Shown: positions 26,567 through 34,591 of the stretch, in pieces | Layout: each line of letters begins with the position of its first letter | Position numbering within the stretch: the stretch's first letter is position 1 | Source of the DNA: an uncultured Lachnospiraceae bacterium | GTDB lineage: Bacteria; Bacillota; Clostridia; Lachnospirales; Anaerotignaceae | DNA: 40,442 nt | Reading direction: 5' to 3' | Assembly (NCBI GenBank): GCA_944384295.1 | Contig: CALWSU010000018.1 | Span: forward strand, 1-40,442 | Translations under genes and position numbers: made by a program | The notes under the pieces: generated by a model | What the model was told of the DNA's origin: nothing | The model's database searches: none | Seen by the model: only the letters and a program-made list of their open reading frames with translations

Positions 26567-26621
26567 CGACTGTGTACACAAGAAAGAAACAGTCGATTCA
26601 TGAGATTCATGAAATTCATGA
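26567..26621 (-). repeat. Second intercistronic hairpin and tandem 9-bp repeat
   Basis: CGACTGT (26567-26573) pairs with ACAGTCG (26589-26595). Directly adjoining at 26596-26622 is ATTCATGAG, ATTCATGAA, ATTCATGAT, three tandem near-identical 9-mers. Both are between mglB and the hairpin at 26471-26500; otherwise this 300-base gap holds no gene. Confidence 0.5.
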
Positions 26622-26692
26622 TACTTACATTTTCCTTGATTGCACTCTTTTCTTATGCAAATTCCTCATAGCAAACACGCAAATATTATTTA

Positions 26693-27754
26693 TTATTCGC
26701 CTGTGTAAGGAGCATAAGGGATACGAACTGCTACGCCTGTATCATCGTAAACATAATCTGTGCCGTCCAAGAATTCTTTGCCTGCTGCTGCATTCAAAGC
26801 TGCTGCTGCAATTGCTTTACCCATTGCATCACCATCTTGCAATACAGTTGCGCTCATCTGACCTTTTGCGATTGCGTCTTTCGCTGCATCTGTTGCGTCA
26901 ACACCAATTACAGGAACATAAGGTGCGCCTTCTGCGCCTGTGTTATAACCAATGTTAGACAGTGCTGCGATACAGCCGATTGCCATACCGTCATTGTTTG
27001 CAATTACCAGTTCGATTTTACCTTCATTTGCTGCCAGCATTGCTTCCATTGCTTTTTGTGCTGTTTCTGTATCCCAGTTACATACCTGTGTTTCGCCAAC
27101 CTGTTCCATCTGTAAACCATTTGCAACAGCCTGTTCTACACTGTATTGTGTACGAGCGATTGCTTCAGGGTTATCAGGTTCGCCTTGGAACATTACATAT
27201 TGTACTTTGCCGTCGCCGTTGAGGTCATATTCAGGATGTGCATCCATCAAATCTTTGATGATGTCGCCCTGCATTTTCCCTGCGTCAATTGCGTTTGTAC
27301 CAATGAAGCAAGCTTTTTCATAGGATTTGATTACTTCTGTATCTGGTTCTCTGTTAAAGAAGATTGTTGGAATGCCTGCTGCGGATGCTTTTTCTACAAC
27401 ACCGCTTGCTGCTTTCGCGTCAACCATGTTTACACACAGTACATCTACACCTTTGGAAATCATAACGTCCAATTGGTCATTCTGTGTTGCTTGGTCACCT
27501 TTCCCGTCCTGCATTTCTACAGTTGCTTTGCCGTCCAAAGCTGCCTGCAAGGAATTTCTAACGGTAGAAATATAAGTATCGTCGTATTTGTAAATCAATA
27601 CGCCAACGGTAGGCAGGTCACCACTTGCGGTATCGCCGCCTTCTTCTGTAGTTGCATCTGTGCCTTCTGTGGTTGCGTCGCTAGAGCTTGAGCAGGCTGC
27701 TAAGCCCAACATCATCACAGACGCCATCAATAACGCCAAAAATTTCTTTTTCAT
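26693..27754 (-). CDS. mglB: Galactose/glucose-binding lipoprotein of the Mgl importer
   Basis: Extracytoplasmic sugar-binding lipoprotein, 353 residues. Signal peptide with lipobox LAAC (Cys 21), then a Ser/Thr/Glu/Gly linker. The mature domain starts GVLIYKYDDTYIS, matching the E. coli galactose-binding protein at its Asp/aromatic sugar contact. It keeps the calcium loop DLNGDGKVQYV, FFNREP, an Arg in the EGEP-like EAIART, NWDTETAQ with the stacking Trp, NNDGMAIG and GVDAT. The His and Asp of the E. coli GHPD contact are replaced by DNPE. AAGGAGG lies nine bases before ATG 27754. Its leader has a promoter and an attenuator-like terminator. Confidence 0.93.
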   Translation of the reverse strand: MKKKFLALLMASVMMLGLAACSSSSDATTEGTDATTEEGGDTASGDLPTVGVLIYKYDDTYISTVRNSLQAALDGKATVEMQDGKGDQATQNDQLDVMISKGVDVLCVNMVDAKAASGVVEKASAAGIPTIFFNREPDTEVIKSYEKACFIGTNAIDAGKMQGDIIKDLMDAHPEYDLNGDGKVQYVMFQGEPDNPEAIARTQYSVEQAVANGLQMEQVGETQVCNWDTETAQKAMEAMLAANEGKIELVIANNDGMAIGCIAALSNIGYNTGAEGAPYVPVIGVDATDAAKDAIAKGQMSATVLQDGDAMGKAIAAAALNAAAGKEFLDGTDYVYDDTGVAVRIPYAPYTGE

Positions 27755-27878
27755 TGCTAAAACCCTCCTTGAACACGATAAGATTTGACAGAGCCGTCAA
27801 AAAATAATAGTGCATACAATCCCTTCGCAAGAAACAAAGCGACTTTACAAAGAAATTGCCAGAGTGTTTCACAATCTG

Positions 27879-27922
27879 AAAAAAGAAAGAAGCTGGAACC
27901 ATAGTTTGGGTATTCCAACTTC
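27879..27922 (-). terminator. Intrinsic terminator in the mglB leader (possible attenuator)
   Basis: On the minus strand GAAGTTGGAA (27922-27913) pairs with TTCCAGCTTC (27898-27889), one G-T pair, followed by TTTCTTTTTT. It lies between the likely mglB promoter and mglB. An upstream GGGTATT (27942-27948) is complementary to AATACCC (27908-27914) in the terminator loop, and that pairing cannot coexist with the full terminator. Confidence 0.7.
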
Positions 27923-27983
27923 TTGTTTTTCCTGCTGTGTAAATACCCTGAACAACAATGCACTTGTTTTTGTTGTTGTTACT

Positions 27984-27989
27984 ATTATA
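27984..27989 (-). promoter_or_regulatory. -10 box of the mglB promoter, -35 weak
   Basis: Perfect TATAAT about 230 bases before mglB. The sequence 17 bases upstream is only TTTTTT, the pattern of a promoter needing an activator, which suits the AraC-type regulator encoded upstream (inference). The 345-base gap 27755-28099 contains this promoter, a 5' hairpin (27951-27958 with 27973-27980), the terminator, and a small TTTGAC/GTCAAA hairpin at 27784-27801. Confidence 0.5.
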
Positions 27990-28099
27990 TCAGATGATTC
28001 TTACACAAAAAACAGGATTTTTTTCTGTTATCTATAAAATTTATTCGATTTCATTCAGCGAAACATATAATTATTTTCTTATTTTTGCAAAAAAACTGT

Positions 28100-29116
28100 T
28101 TATTTTACAAGTTGCGGTGATTTTTTTACAGAAACCGGAACACGCACATATCTTTGTTCTGTTAGTAAAATATCTTCTGATATGGGTGTATCATTTGCCA
28201 ACGCTTGCGCAATCTCAAAAATCGCTTTGCCTTGTGCCGCAGCATTACAATCTACCGTTGCCCATAACTTGCCTTCTTCTACTGCCGCTTGTCCAGCGGG
28301 CGTAGCATCAATACCAAAAATCGCCGCTGTTTGTCCAGCTTGTTCCAAAGCCTCTGCTGCCCCCAATGCCATATCATCATTATTGCACAACACCAATTCT
28401 ATCGGTGTGTCTAAGCTTTTGAGCCAATTTTCTGTAATGGTTTCGGCGCGACTACGCAGCCAATCCGCAGAAGCAGCATCTAATTTTTCCAATTGTATGC
28501 CACTTTCTTCTATGGTTTGCAATACATATTCCGAACGCAATATCGTATCTTGATGTCCCATTTCTCCTTCTAACATTACATATTGCAATACGCCATCTCC
28601 ATTTTTGTCCATCTGCGCAGCATATTTTGTATATGCTTCTATGACGGCTTCTCCTTGTTTGCGCGCTGTTTCTCTGGCATCACTGCCCACATAATACACG
28701 TTTTCTGCACGTAAAATATCTTCTTTTACTGGTTCCCGATTGAAAAACACAAGCCCGATTCCTTCCGCCTGTGTCATATCAATCAACTGAGAGGCATCGG
28801 TACGGTCTACCAAATTGACACAAATCGCATCATAACCCAAAGCAATATAACGTTCCATCTGTTTGGTCTGCTCTCTTTGGGAGCCATTCGCTCTGGAAAT
28901 ATTGAGCGTCACTTGACAACCGGTTTCATTTTCATAACGTGCCGCTTCCTCTTGCATGGCTGATACAATGCTATCCACAAAGGTATCGTTTTCCAAATAT
29001 AACGATACACCGATTTTTAATTCTTTCTTTTTCGGCTGCATGGGTTTTGTATAAAACCATACTGCTATCAAGCAAACCACCAATATGATGATACCTATAA
29101 AAATTTTATTTTTCAT
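28100..29116 (-). CDS. Membrane-anchored galactose-binding-protein-like sensor protein
   Basis: Periplasmic-binding-fold protein of 338 residues, a clear paralogue of MglB but with an uncleaved N-terminal helix (residues about 5-22, no lipobox Cys). The ligand residues of E. coli galactose-binding protein are largely kept: ND-T-F near residue 45, FFNREP, the calcium loop DKNGDGVLQYV, the GHQD-x3-R contact (closer to E. coli than MglB here), ADWLRS Trp, NNDDMALG and GIDAT. GAGGTGAT precedes the ATG. Encoded between the kinase/second binding protein and mglB, it is probably a sugar sensor that talks to the histidine kinase, comparable to XylFII with LytS in clostridia (inference), rather than a transporter subunit. 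Confidence 0.85.
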   Translation of the reverse strand: MKNKIFIGIIILVVCLIAVWFYTKPMQPKKKELKIGVSLYLENDTFVDSIVSAMQEEAARYENETGCQVTLNISRANGSQREQTKQMERYIALGYDAICVNLVDRTDASQLIDMTQAEGIGLVFFNREPVKEDILRAENVYYVGSDARETARKQGEAVIEAYTKYAAQMDKNGDGVLQYVMLEGEMGHQDTILRSEYVLQTIEESGIQLEKLDAASADWLRSRAETITENWLKSLDTPIELVLCNNDDMALGAAEALEQAGQTAAIFGIDATPAGQAAVEEGKLWATVDCNAAAQGKAIFEIAQALANDTPISEDILLTEQRYVRVPVSVKKSPQLVK

Positions 29117-29127
29117 GTCATATCACC

Positions 29128-30087
29128 TCACAAAAAAGGAAATAAAACCGCCTCTTTCTCTCTATCATATAATGTTTCTTTTGTCACCCAAACCGTTTCG
29201 ATGGTATAGGATTGCTCTGACAAGTTATCTCCTGTGACAAATCCAGACAATATCTGTACACCCAAATAACCGCCAATATAAGCATTTTCTACCAATGTAC
29301 CATATAAATAGCCACTTTCCAACTCTTTGCGAATATCGCCGCTCCAACCCATGCCAAAAAGTGGTAAGTCCAATGTGTTTTTTCTGCACACCGTCGCAAT
29401 TGCTTCCAATACTTCCACATCACAAGATACTACCATATTACCGCCCTGCACTGCCAAACCTTTTGCAAGTGCTTCTGTTTCTGTCATTTCATTCAATACC
29501 ACACTACTGCACAAAACACCTTCTTGCAAAAATTGTTCTTCCAATTGCTGATGTAGCTGTTTTGCGAAATCACTGCTATTTTTTTGCAACACAAGTGTAA
29601 TGGTTTGCCCTTTCGTTCTTTGTAATAGCACTTGTTCCACAATTTTGTTTGCGGCTTGCATTTTGTCTATCTGCAAAACCGATTTGACACGCGGCAAATC
29701 CACAGAAACACCATATAATACCACAGGAATCCCAACAGGTATATTTTCTACGATTTCCTGTGCCATTTGCTGACTGCCGCATTGCAATAAAATCCCTTGA
29801 CAGCCATTATCTATTTCGCGCTGCACCAATGTTTGCAAATCCATTTGTTGTGCCGCATATTCTCGTTGATTCAAATATCGTAAATCCGCATGACAAAGCT
29901 GTGCTGACTTTTGTGCGCCTTGTGCGAAATTGGCATCTGTGCTGTCTTGTGACCATTCTGTAATGACGGATAGATTCGATACCTGCACTTGTTTTTCTTG
30001 CCAGACATAATCTGTGGAGGAAACCAAAAATAATAATATCAATACCACAATGTCCACACACAAAAATAATTTCTGTCGGTTTGTCAT
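29128..30087 (-). CDS. Second membrane-anchored substrate-binding-like protein
   Basis: 319 residues with an N-terminal uncleaved helix (residues about 8-24: LFLCVDIVVLILLFLVSS) and a periplasmic-binding fold of the sugar/LacI type. Recognisable features are LVQREIDNGCQGILLQC, IPVVLYGVSVDLPRV, NKIVEQVLLQ, GGNMVVSCDVEVLEAI, LFGMGWSGDIRKELESG and YLGVQILSG, which match the order of the type I binding-protein fold. It lacks the calcium loop and most galactose contacts of MglB. It overlaps the kinase gene by four bases (ATGA), with AGGAGG seven bases before the ATG. Tight coupling to the kinase argues for a signalling role. Confidence 0.8.
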   Translation of the reverse strand: MTNRQKLFLCVDIVVLILLFLVSSTDYVWQEKQVQVSNLSVITEWSQDSTDANFAQGAQKSAQLCHADLRYLNQREYAAQQMDLQTLVQREIDNGCQGILLQCGSQQMAQEIVENIPVGIPVVLYGVSVDLPRVKSVLQIDKMQAANKIVEQVLLQRTKGQTITLVLQKNSSDFAKQLHQQLEEQFLQEGVLCSSVVLNEMTETEALAKGLAVQGGNMVVSCDVEVLEAIATVCRKNTLDLPLFGMGWSGDIRKELESGYLYGTLVENAYIGGYLGVQILSGFVTGDNLSEQSYTIETVWVTKETLYDREKEAVLFPFL

Positions 30088-31886
30088 CGCAATGCCTCCT
30101 GTTCGCGTAAGGTTTGGTAAGCAATGGCAGGTAAATGAATTTCGACCCTAGTGCCTTCGTCTGGTTCTGATGTGATTTCCAAACCATATTTTTCGCCAAA
30201 CAACAACTGTATGCGTTCCATCACATTGCGCAATCCTACCCCAGAACCTTTCCCAGTCTGTACAAAATCTCCTCGAAGCAAAGACGCGACTCGCTCCTGA
30301 GCCATACCACAGCCATTATCTTCTACTGCCAAAACAAGCAAATCACCTTTTCGATATACCTCTACCAACAAAACACCATCATCCATAAATTCCATAGCAT
30401 GATAAATTGCGTTTTCTACCAAAGGCTGTAAAATCAGTTTGACCGTTGCCAAATTCCGACAGGCATCTTCTACGTCAAAGGTATAAGTAAACTTATTTTT
30501 AAAACGCATTTCTTGTATCATCAAATAATTATGTACATGTTCGATTTCGTCTTGCACTGTAATAATCGTATGTCCTTTGCTCAGGCTAATACGGAAAAAA
30601 CGCGCCAATGCGGTAACTGCTTTGACTGCTTCTTCGCCTTTTTCATTTTCAATCATCCACACAATGACATCTAATGTATTATACAAAAAATGCGGATTGA
30701 TTTGATTTTGCAGAACCATTAAATCACTTTTTCGCTTTGCTTCATGTTCTTGCACAATGTCTTCCATTAACTGTTTGAGATTTTTTTCCATTTTTTCAAT
30801 CGCTATCGAAAGTGATTGTATTTCATATACACCTGAGGCTTCTATTTTGGTATCCAGATTTCCTGCTTCTATTTTTTTGACTGCACGTTCCAAACGTCGC
30901 ATTGGTTCTGTAACACGACGGGAAAGATAAAAATTCATCAGCATCATCGCATTGAGGAAAAAAATCAGCAAAAACACAATAAAACTTCTGCTTTTCCAAT
31001 TATGTAAAGAAAGCGGCTCTTGCCCAAATACACCCACCAAGCGCCAGCCTGTATATCCTACTGTTTTGAGCAAATATGCTTCTGTTTCATTATTTTCATG
31101 ATTCTGTTGTGTCGTATGCATCACCAAAGGAAGTGTTTCTTCTGTCATCATTCCGGCTGCAATCAAATCCTGCATAGGGTGATACAGCAAATTGCCATTT
31201 TCACCTATCAAATAAACATAAGAATGGTCCCCTACCATCACATTCTGCAACATATCTGTAATGGTGTCGTATCGCAGATTGACTAACAATACCCCTCGTT
31301 CCACATGATGATCTCTCGTAATCTGTACGACACGACTCATGGGAATCACACGTGTATAGCTATCCCCTTCTGTCGCAAATACACGAGAAACACGCGGCGC
31401 ACCGAAACGTATATTTTCTTCTGTATCTAACGCGCCATCATACCATGCCTCATTCTGTAAAGAAAAATTATCTCGTAAACGACTGCTGGGTGTGGCACAA
31501 AGCAAAGTACCATCAATCGAAAACAGCGCGATGCTTTCGATACTTTCTTTGTTGACATCATACAGCAAACGAAATTCATCTGATATGTTGTTTTCCTCTA
31601 AATCCACACCCTTAATCACACGATAATACAAAGAATCTGAAACTTTCATCATATTGCGCAAATGGGTACTTAACTGCTCAGCTGTTGCTTCTAGGCGTGT
31701 ATCATTCCCTTCTCGCAATGTTTCTTCAGATTGTGCTGTAAAGCGAAAATAAAAAGAAATCCCCATCAAGGCTGTTGCTAAAACAGATGTCACTGTAAAT
31801 ACAATCCAAATCAAACGACGCAGTTCAATGCCTTTTTTCAAAAATTTTTGCTGTATCCGCAATCGCCACTGGCGCATATTTTGCAT
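30084..31886 (-). CDS. YesM/LytS-type sensor histidine kinase
   Basis: Membrane kinase of 600 residues. Membrane helices lie near residues 24-46 and about 290-315 and enclose a Cache-like extracellular sensor domain (DHSYVYLIGENGNLLYHP). A HAMP domain follows (SRRVTEPMRRLERAVKKIEAGN), then the His_kinase domain with phosphoacceptor His in NQINPHFLYNTLD, and HATPase_c motifs VENAIYHAM, DNGCGMA and GVGLRNVMERI. Start: ATG 31886 has GGTGG eight bases upstream; a GTG 12 bases earlier has a poor site. Partner of the AraC-type regulator 24-36 bases upstream. Two binding-protein-like genes follow directly, so extracellular sugar is the probable signal. Confidence 0.93.
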   Translation of the reverse strand: MQNMRQWRLRIQQKFLKKGIELRRLIWIVFTVTSVLATALMGISFYFRFTAQSEETLREGNDTRLEATAEQLSTHLRNMMKVSDSLYYRVIKGVDLEENNISDEFRLLYDVNKESIESIALFSIDGTLLCATPSSRLRDNFSLQNEAWYDGALDTEENIRFGAPRVSRVFATEGDSYTRVIPMSRVVQITRDHHVERGVLLVNLRYDTITDMLQNVMVGDHSYVYLIGENGNLLYHPMQDLIAAGMMTEETLPLVMHTTQQNHENNETEAYLLKTVGYTGWRLVGVFGQEPLSLHNWKSRSFIVFLLIFFLNAMMLMNFYLSRRVTEPMRRLERAVKKIEAGNLDTKIEASGVYEIQSLSIAIEKMEKNLKQLMEDIVQEHEAKRKSDLMVLQNQINPHFLYNTLDVIVWMIENEKGEEAVKAVTALARFFRISLSKGHTIITVQDEIEHVHNYLMIQEMRFKNKFTYTFDVEDACRNLATVKLILQPLVENAIYHAMEFMDDGVLLVEVYRKGDLLVLAVEDNGCGMAQERVASLLRGDFVQTGKGSGVGLRNVMERIQLLFGEKYGLEITSEPDEGTRVEIHLPAIAYQTLREQEALR

Positions 31887-31921
31887 TTGCTTTGCCACCC
31901 GCTTTCTGCATACTGCGATTC

Positions 31922-33514
31922 TTATTTTCCACGAAACTTATTCGGCGAAACACCAAAACGTTTTTTGAACACATATCCAAAATAATTTGGTTCATCATAT
32001 CCCACCTGTGCCGCAATCAGATATGTTTTTGCATCGGTTTCTTTCAGCAATGCCGCTGCGCGCTCCATACGGATACCAGTTAGATAAGAAATATAACTTT
32101 CTCCTACTTCTTTTTTGAATATGGTAGAAAAATAAGTTGTGCTGATATGTAAATGATTGCAAACCATTTCTAGGGATAATGCAGAATTATCATAATTTTG
32201 TTGTATAAATTGTTTTGCTTTTTCTATGATAGACTGCGTTGTGCCTAGTCGTTCTCGATATAAACTGCCGCTGATGGAAAAACAAATGCCACAAAGCCAT
32301 TTTTCCATTGCCGCACTATCGCAAATCCCATTCAACACACCGTTATAATCATCGTATTCTCCAAATACAATGCTTTCCTCTAAACCATTTTTCTGCACCA
32401 CACGCAGTATGACACTCAAAATGTCAATCACATATGCTTGAAATCCTTGCTGTGCTGGTCCTGTATTGCGCATTCTGCCACAAATATTTTCCACACAAGA
32501 TTGTATGATTTCTTCGTCACCAAATTTGAGCGCATAACTCAATTCTTTCTCATCTTTTTCGTCTAAGCGTAATAATGTATCTTTTTTTGTTTCCACATCG
32601 GATAAAAATACAACATCTCCCGCGGTTTGGCTGTAGGCAACGGCTTCTCTTGCTTCTGTGTAGCTTTTATGGATTTCATCTAAACGATCTACCACACGAC
32701 CGACACCAATCATCATACGACAGCCCAAAATTTTTCTGGCTTCGCGACAAATATCTTCCAACAAAGTAGTCAAAGCATACATCTGCTTTTCTTCTTCTAA
32801 AACAGCAATCAGGCAAATACCAGACGGGCGATGAAAACAGCTATATGTTCCGAATCCTTCCAAACGGTCTTCCAACAGCCGCAATATCGACACCATTCTC
32901 AAATTACGGCTTTTCCATGTTTCCGACTGTATCTCTTGTACCACAACTTTTGCTGCAATCCAAAATGTTCCATTTTGCAGGGATAGACCATATTCTTCCA
33001 TCAAAATAGGAATGTCTGCTCTTTCCACATTGCCTTTTACCAAATTGCTCAGAAATTTTTCTCTTAAAATGGGCAAATTCTTACGAAAACTTTCCTGCAA
33101 ACTTTCTATATCGCGCAAATGCTGTATTTCTGCATCTAATGTATCACGAACATGGGATAAAATGTCTGCCATTTCCACCGCATTGACTGGTTTCAAAATA
33201 TATTCTATGATATTGAGCTGTATCGCTTTTTTGGCATATTCAAAATCATCATAGCCCGAAAACAGTATCACTTTAATGGAAGGTCGTATTTTGCGCAATT
33301 GCTCCGCCAATGTCAAACCGTCCATATACGGCATACGAATATCAGTCATAATCACATCGGGTTCCAATTGCTCCACTTTTTCTAAAGCATCTATGCCGTT
33401 TTCTGCATCGCCTACCACCTGAAACCCTACATGATCCCAATCTATTTTTTTAATAATACTGGTACGCACTTCCGCTTCATCATCTACCAGTAAAATTTTA
33501 TATGGTTCTTTCAT
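31922..33514 (-). CDS. AraC-family (YesN-type) response regulator
   Basis: Cytoplasmic regulator of 530 residues. The receiver domain has the acidic pair in ILLVDDEAEV, phosphoacceptor Asp in DVIMTDIRMPYMDG (about residue 56) and Lys in YILKPVNAVEM. A middle region of about 270 residues is typical of YesN proteins. The C-terminus is a double helix-turn-helix AraC domain (about 425-530: LSLEMVCNHLHISTTYFSTIFKKEVGESY cannot be quoted further, ending FGYVFKKRFGVSPNKFR). First gene of regulator-kinase-sensor-sensor, with a tandem-repeat leader. The likely targets are the mglB promoter and the Leloir operon (inference). GAGG lies 11 bases before the ATG. Confidence 0.93.
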   Translation of the reverse strand: MKEPYKILLVDDEAEVRTSIIKKIDWDHVGFQVVGDAENGIDALEKVEQLEPDVIMTDIRMPYMDGLTLAEQLRKIRPSIKVILFSGYDDFEYAKKAIQLNIIEYILKPVNAVEMADILSHVRDTLDAEIQHLRDIESLQESFRKNLPILREKFLSNLVKGNVERADIPILMEEYGLSLQNGTFWIAAKVVVQEIQSETWKSRNLRMVSILRLLEDRLEGFGTYSCFHRPSGICLIAVLEEEKQMYALTTLLEDICREARKILGCRMMIGVGRVVDRLDEIHKSYTEAREAVAYSQTAGDVVFLSDVETKKDTLLRLDEKDEKELSYALKFGDEEIIQSCVENICGRMRNTGPAQQGFQAYVIDILSVILRVVQKNGLEESIVFGEYDDYNGVLNGICDSAAMEKWLCGICFSISGSLYRERLGTTQSIIEKAKQFIQQNYDNSALSLEMVCNHLHISTTYFSTIFKKEVGESYISYLTGIRMERAAALLKETDAKTYLIAAQVGYDEPNYFGYVFKKRFGVSPNKFRGK

Positions 33515-33540
33515 CTATCTTTCATCCTCTGCTAATATCT

Positions 33541-33588
33541 ACGTATCTGCGTATTTGCATATCTGCATATCTGCATATCTGCGTATCA
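33541..33588. repeat. Tandem 8-bp repeat in the regulator leader
   Basis: Six 8-bp units; the middle three (33557-33580) are exact GCATATCT and the others differ at one to three positions (ACGTATCT, GCGTATTT, GCGTATCA). A related half unit continues at 33532-33540. On the coding strand it lies directly between the -10 box and the start codon, inside the predicted 5' untranslated region. Confidence 0.85.
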
Positions 33589-33593
33589 TTATA
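33588..33593 (-). promoter_or_regulatory. -10 box of the response-regulator operon
   Basis: Perfect TATAAT on the minus strand, 74 bases before the start codon; no good -35 at 17 bases (TTTTCG). The predicted start falls in the tandem repeat. Confidence 0.45.
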
Positions 33594-33654
33594 GCAAAAA
33601 GTACAGAAAGCGAAAAGTATCTCCCAAAATAGATGTCATTTTCTGATTTCTTTC

Positions 33655-33710
33655 ACAAAAAAAGAAGCCATTCTATGTTCAGTTTTTACATAAAATACGG
33701 CTTCTTTTTG
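33655..33710. terminator. Intrinsic terminator downstream of the TPR-like gene
   Basis: AAAAAGAAGCC and GGCTTCTTTTT arms (about 33659-33669 and 33699-33709) enclose a 29-base loop, with seven T reading leftwards. It ends the minus-strand transcript of the gene at 33742-34416, before the galactose regulator promoter. Confidence 0.75.
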
Positions 33711-33741
33711 TCTATCTTTCTAAAACATAAAAAACGATTTC

Positions 33742-34416
33742 TTACAGCTTTTGGTTGATATATTTGAGATCCACTTTACAATCTTCTCGCTGCTGCAATT
33801 CTGGGTGCTGCATCAAATATGCGCGCGCCTCTTTACGCTGTACATCTGCTAACATTGCCAATATCTGCAAAATATGATAATAATGTACCAATTCTGGATT
33901 TTGTTTTGCCTGCTCAAACTGTTTTACTTTTAAGACCAATAATTTACAGCCTGCCTCAGCTTTATCCGCATAAAACAATGCACGCCCCAAATGGATATAA
34001 TAATATGGCGCAAAATTTGCATTGAGCCCTTTTTCCGGTACACTCAACAGCTTTTGCAACGCGGTTTCTGCATCTTCTTTTTCAATATATCCCATACCGA
34101 TATGTGTCAGCATTAAGGCAAGCATTGTGCGATTGCTTCTGATATGCGGATAAGAGCGATATTGCTCCTCTAACTTTTGCAAATAAGCGTCTGGGTCTTG
34201 ATGCAGCAAAGGTTTGATTTCTTCCAAAGATGCGACACATTTCTCCAATGCTTTTTGATTGTTTCTGACACTGACAACAAAAAAGCCTGCAATCAAAATC
34301 CCATATACTACATAAAACACATCACTTTGCATGACACCCTTTGCCTGCAAAATCACTAAAACTAATATCACAAACACCCAAATCAACGGCATTTTCTTTT
34401 TGATTTTTTCCCACAT
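33742..34416 (-). CDS. Membrane-anchored TPR-like protein, function unknown
   Basis: 224 residues. Two membrane helices near the N-terminus (about residues 10-26 and 34-50) are followed by an all-helical region with tetratricopeptide-like pairs: ALMLTHIGMGYIEKEDAETALQKLL, YYYIHLGRALFYADKAEAG and YYHILQILAMLADVQRKEA (about 90-205), usually a protein-binding scaffold. The family is not recognised. ATG 34416 is chosen because AAAGGA lies about 11 bases upstream and the helix then sits at the N-terminus; longer in-frame starts lack a site. It stands alone between the hcp terminator and its own terminator, so context gives no hint. Confidence 0.78.
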   Translation of the reverse strand: MWEKIKKKMPLIWVFVILVLVILQAKGVMQSDVFYVVYGILIAGFFVVSVRNNQKALEKCVASLEEIKPLLHQDPDAYLQKLEEQYRSYPHIRSNRTMLALMLTHIGMGYIEKEDAETALQKLLSVPEKGLNANFAPYYYIHLGRALFYADKAEAGCKLLVLKVKQFEQAKQNPELVHYYHILQILAMLADVQRKEARAYLMQHPELQQREDCKVDLKYINQKL

Positions 34417-34522
34417 GTGTATTTTCTTCCTTTCCTCTCCCATGACCACTATATCACGCAGAAGAATACCACAATATACTGCATTTTCGCAAGTATTTTT
34501 TTGTAATTCTCTCAAAAAGGTA

Positions 34523-34560
34523 AAAGCGTTTGACAGGCTTTTCCCCTATACAAACGCTTT
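34523..34560 (-). terminator. Intrinsic terminator of the cupin-hcp operon
   Basis: AAAGCGTTTG (34523-34532) pairs perfectly with CAAACGCTTT (34551-34560). Reading leftwards the stem is followed by TTACCTTTTT. It begins 32 bases after the hcp stop. Confidence 0.75.
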
Positions 34561-34591
34561 CCTTTTGACTTTTGATATTTTATATTTTTAT

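Noticed and set aside
33541..33588. CRISPR array
   Set aside because: The units are contiguous 8-mers without spacers, and no cas genes are present.
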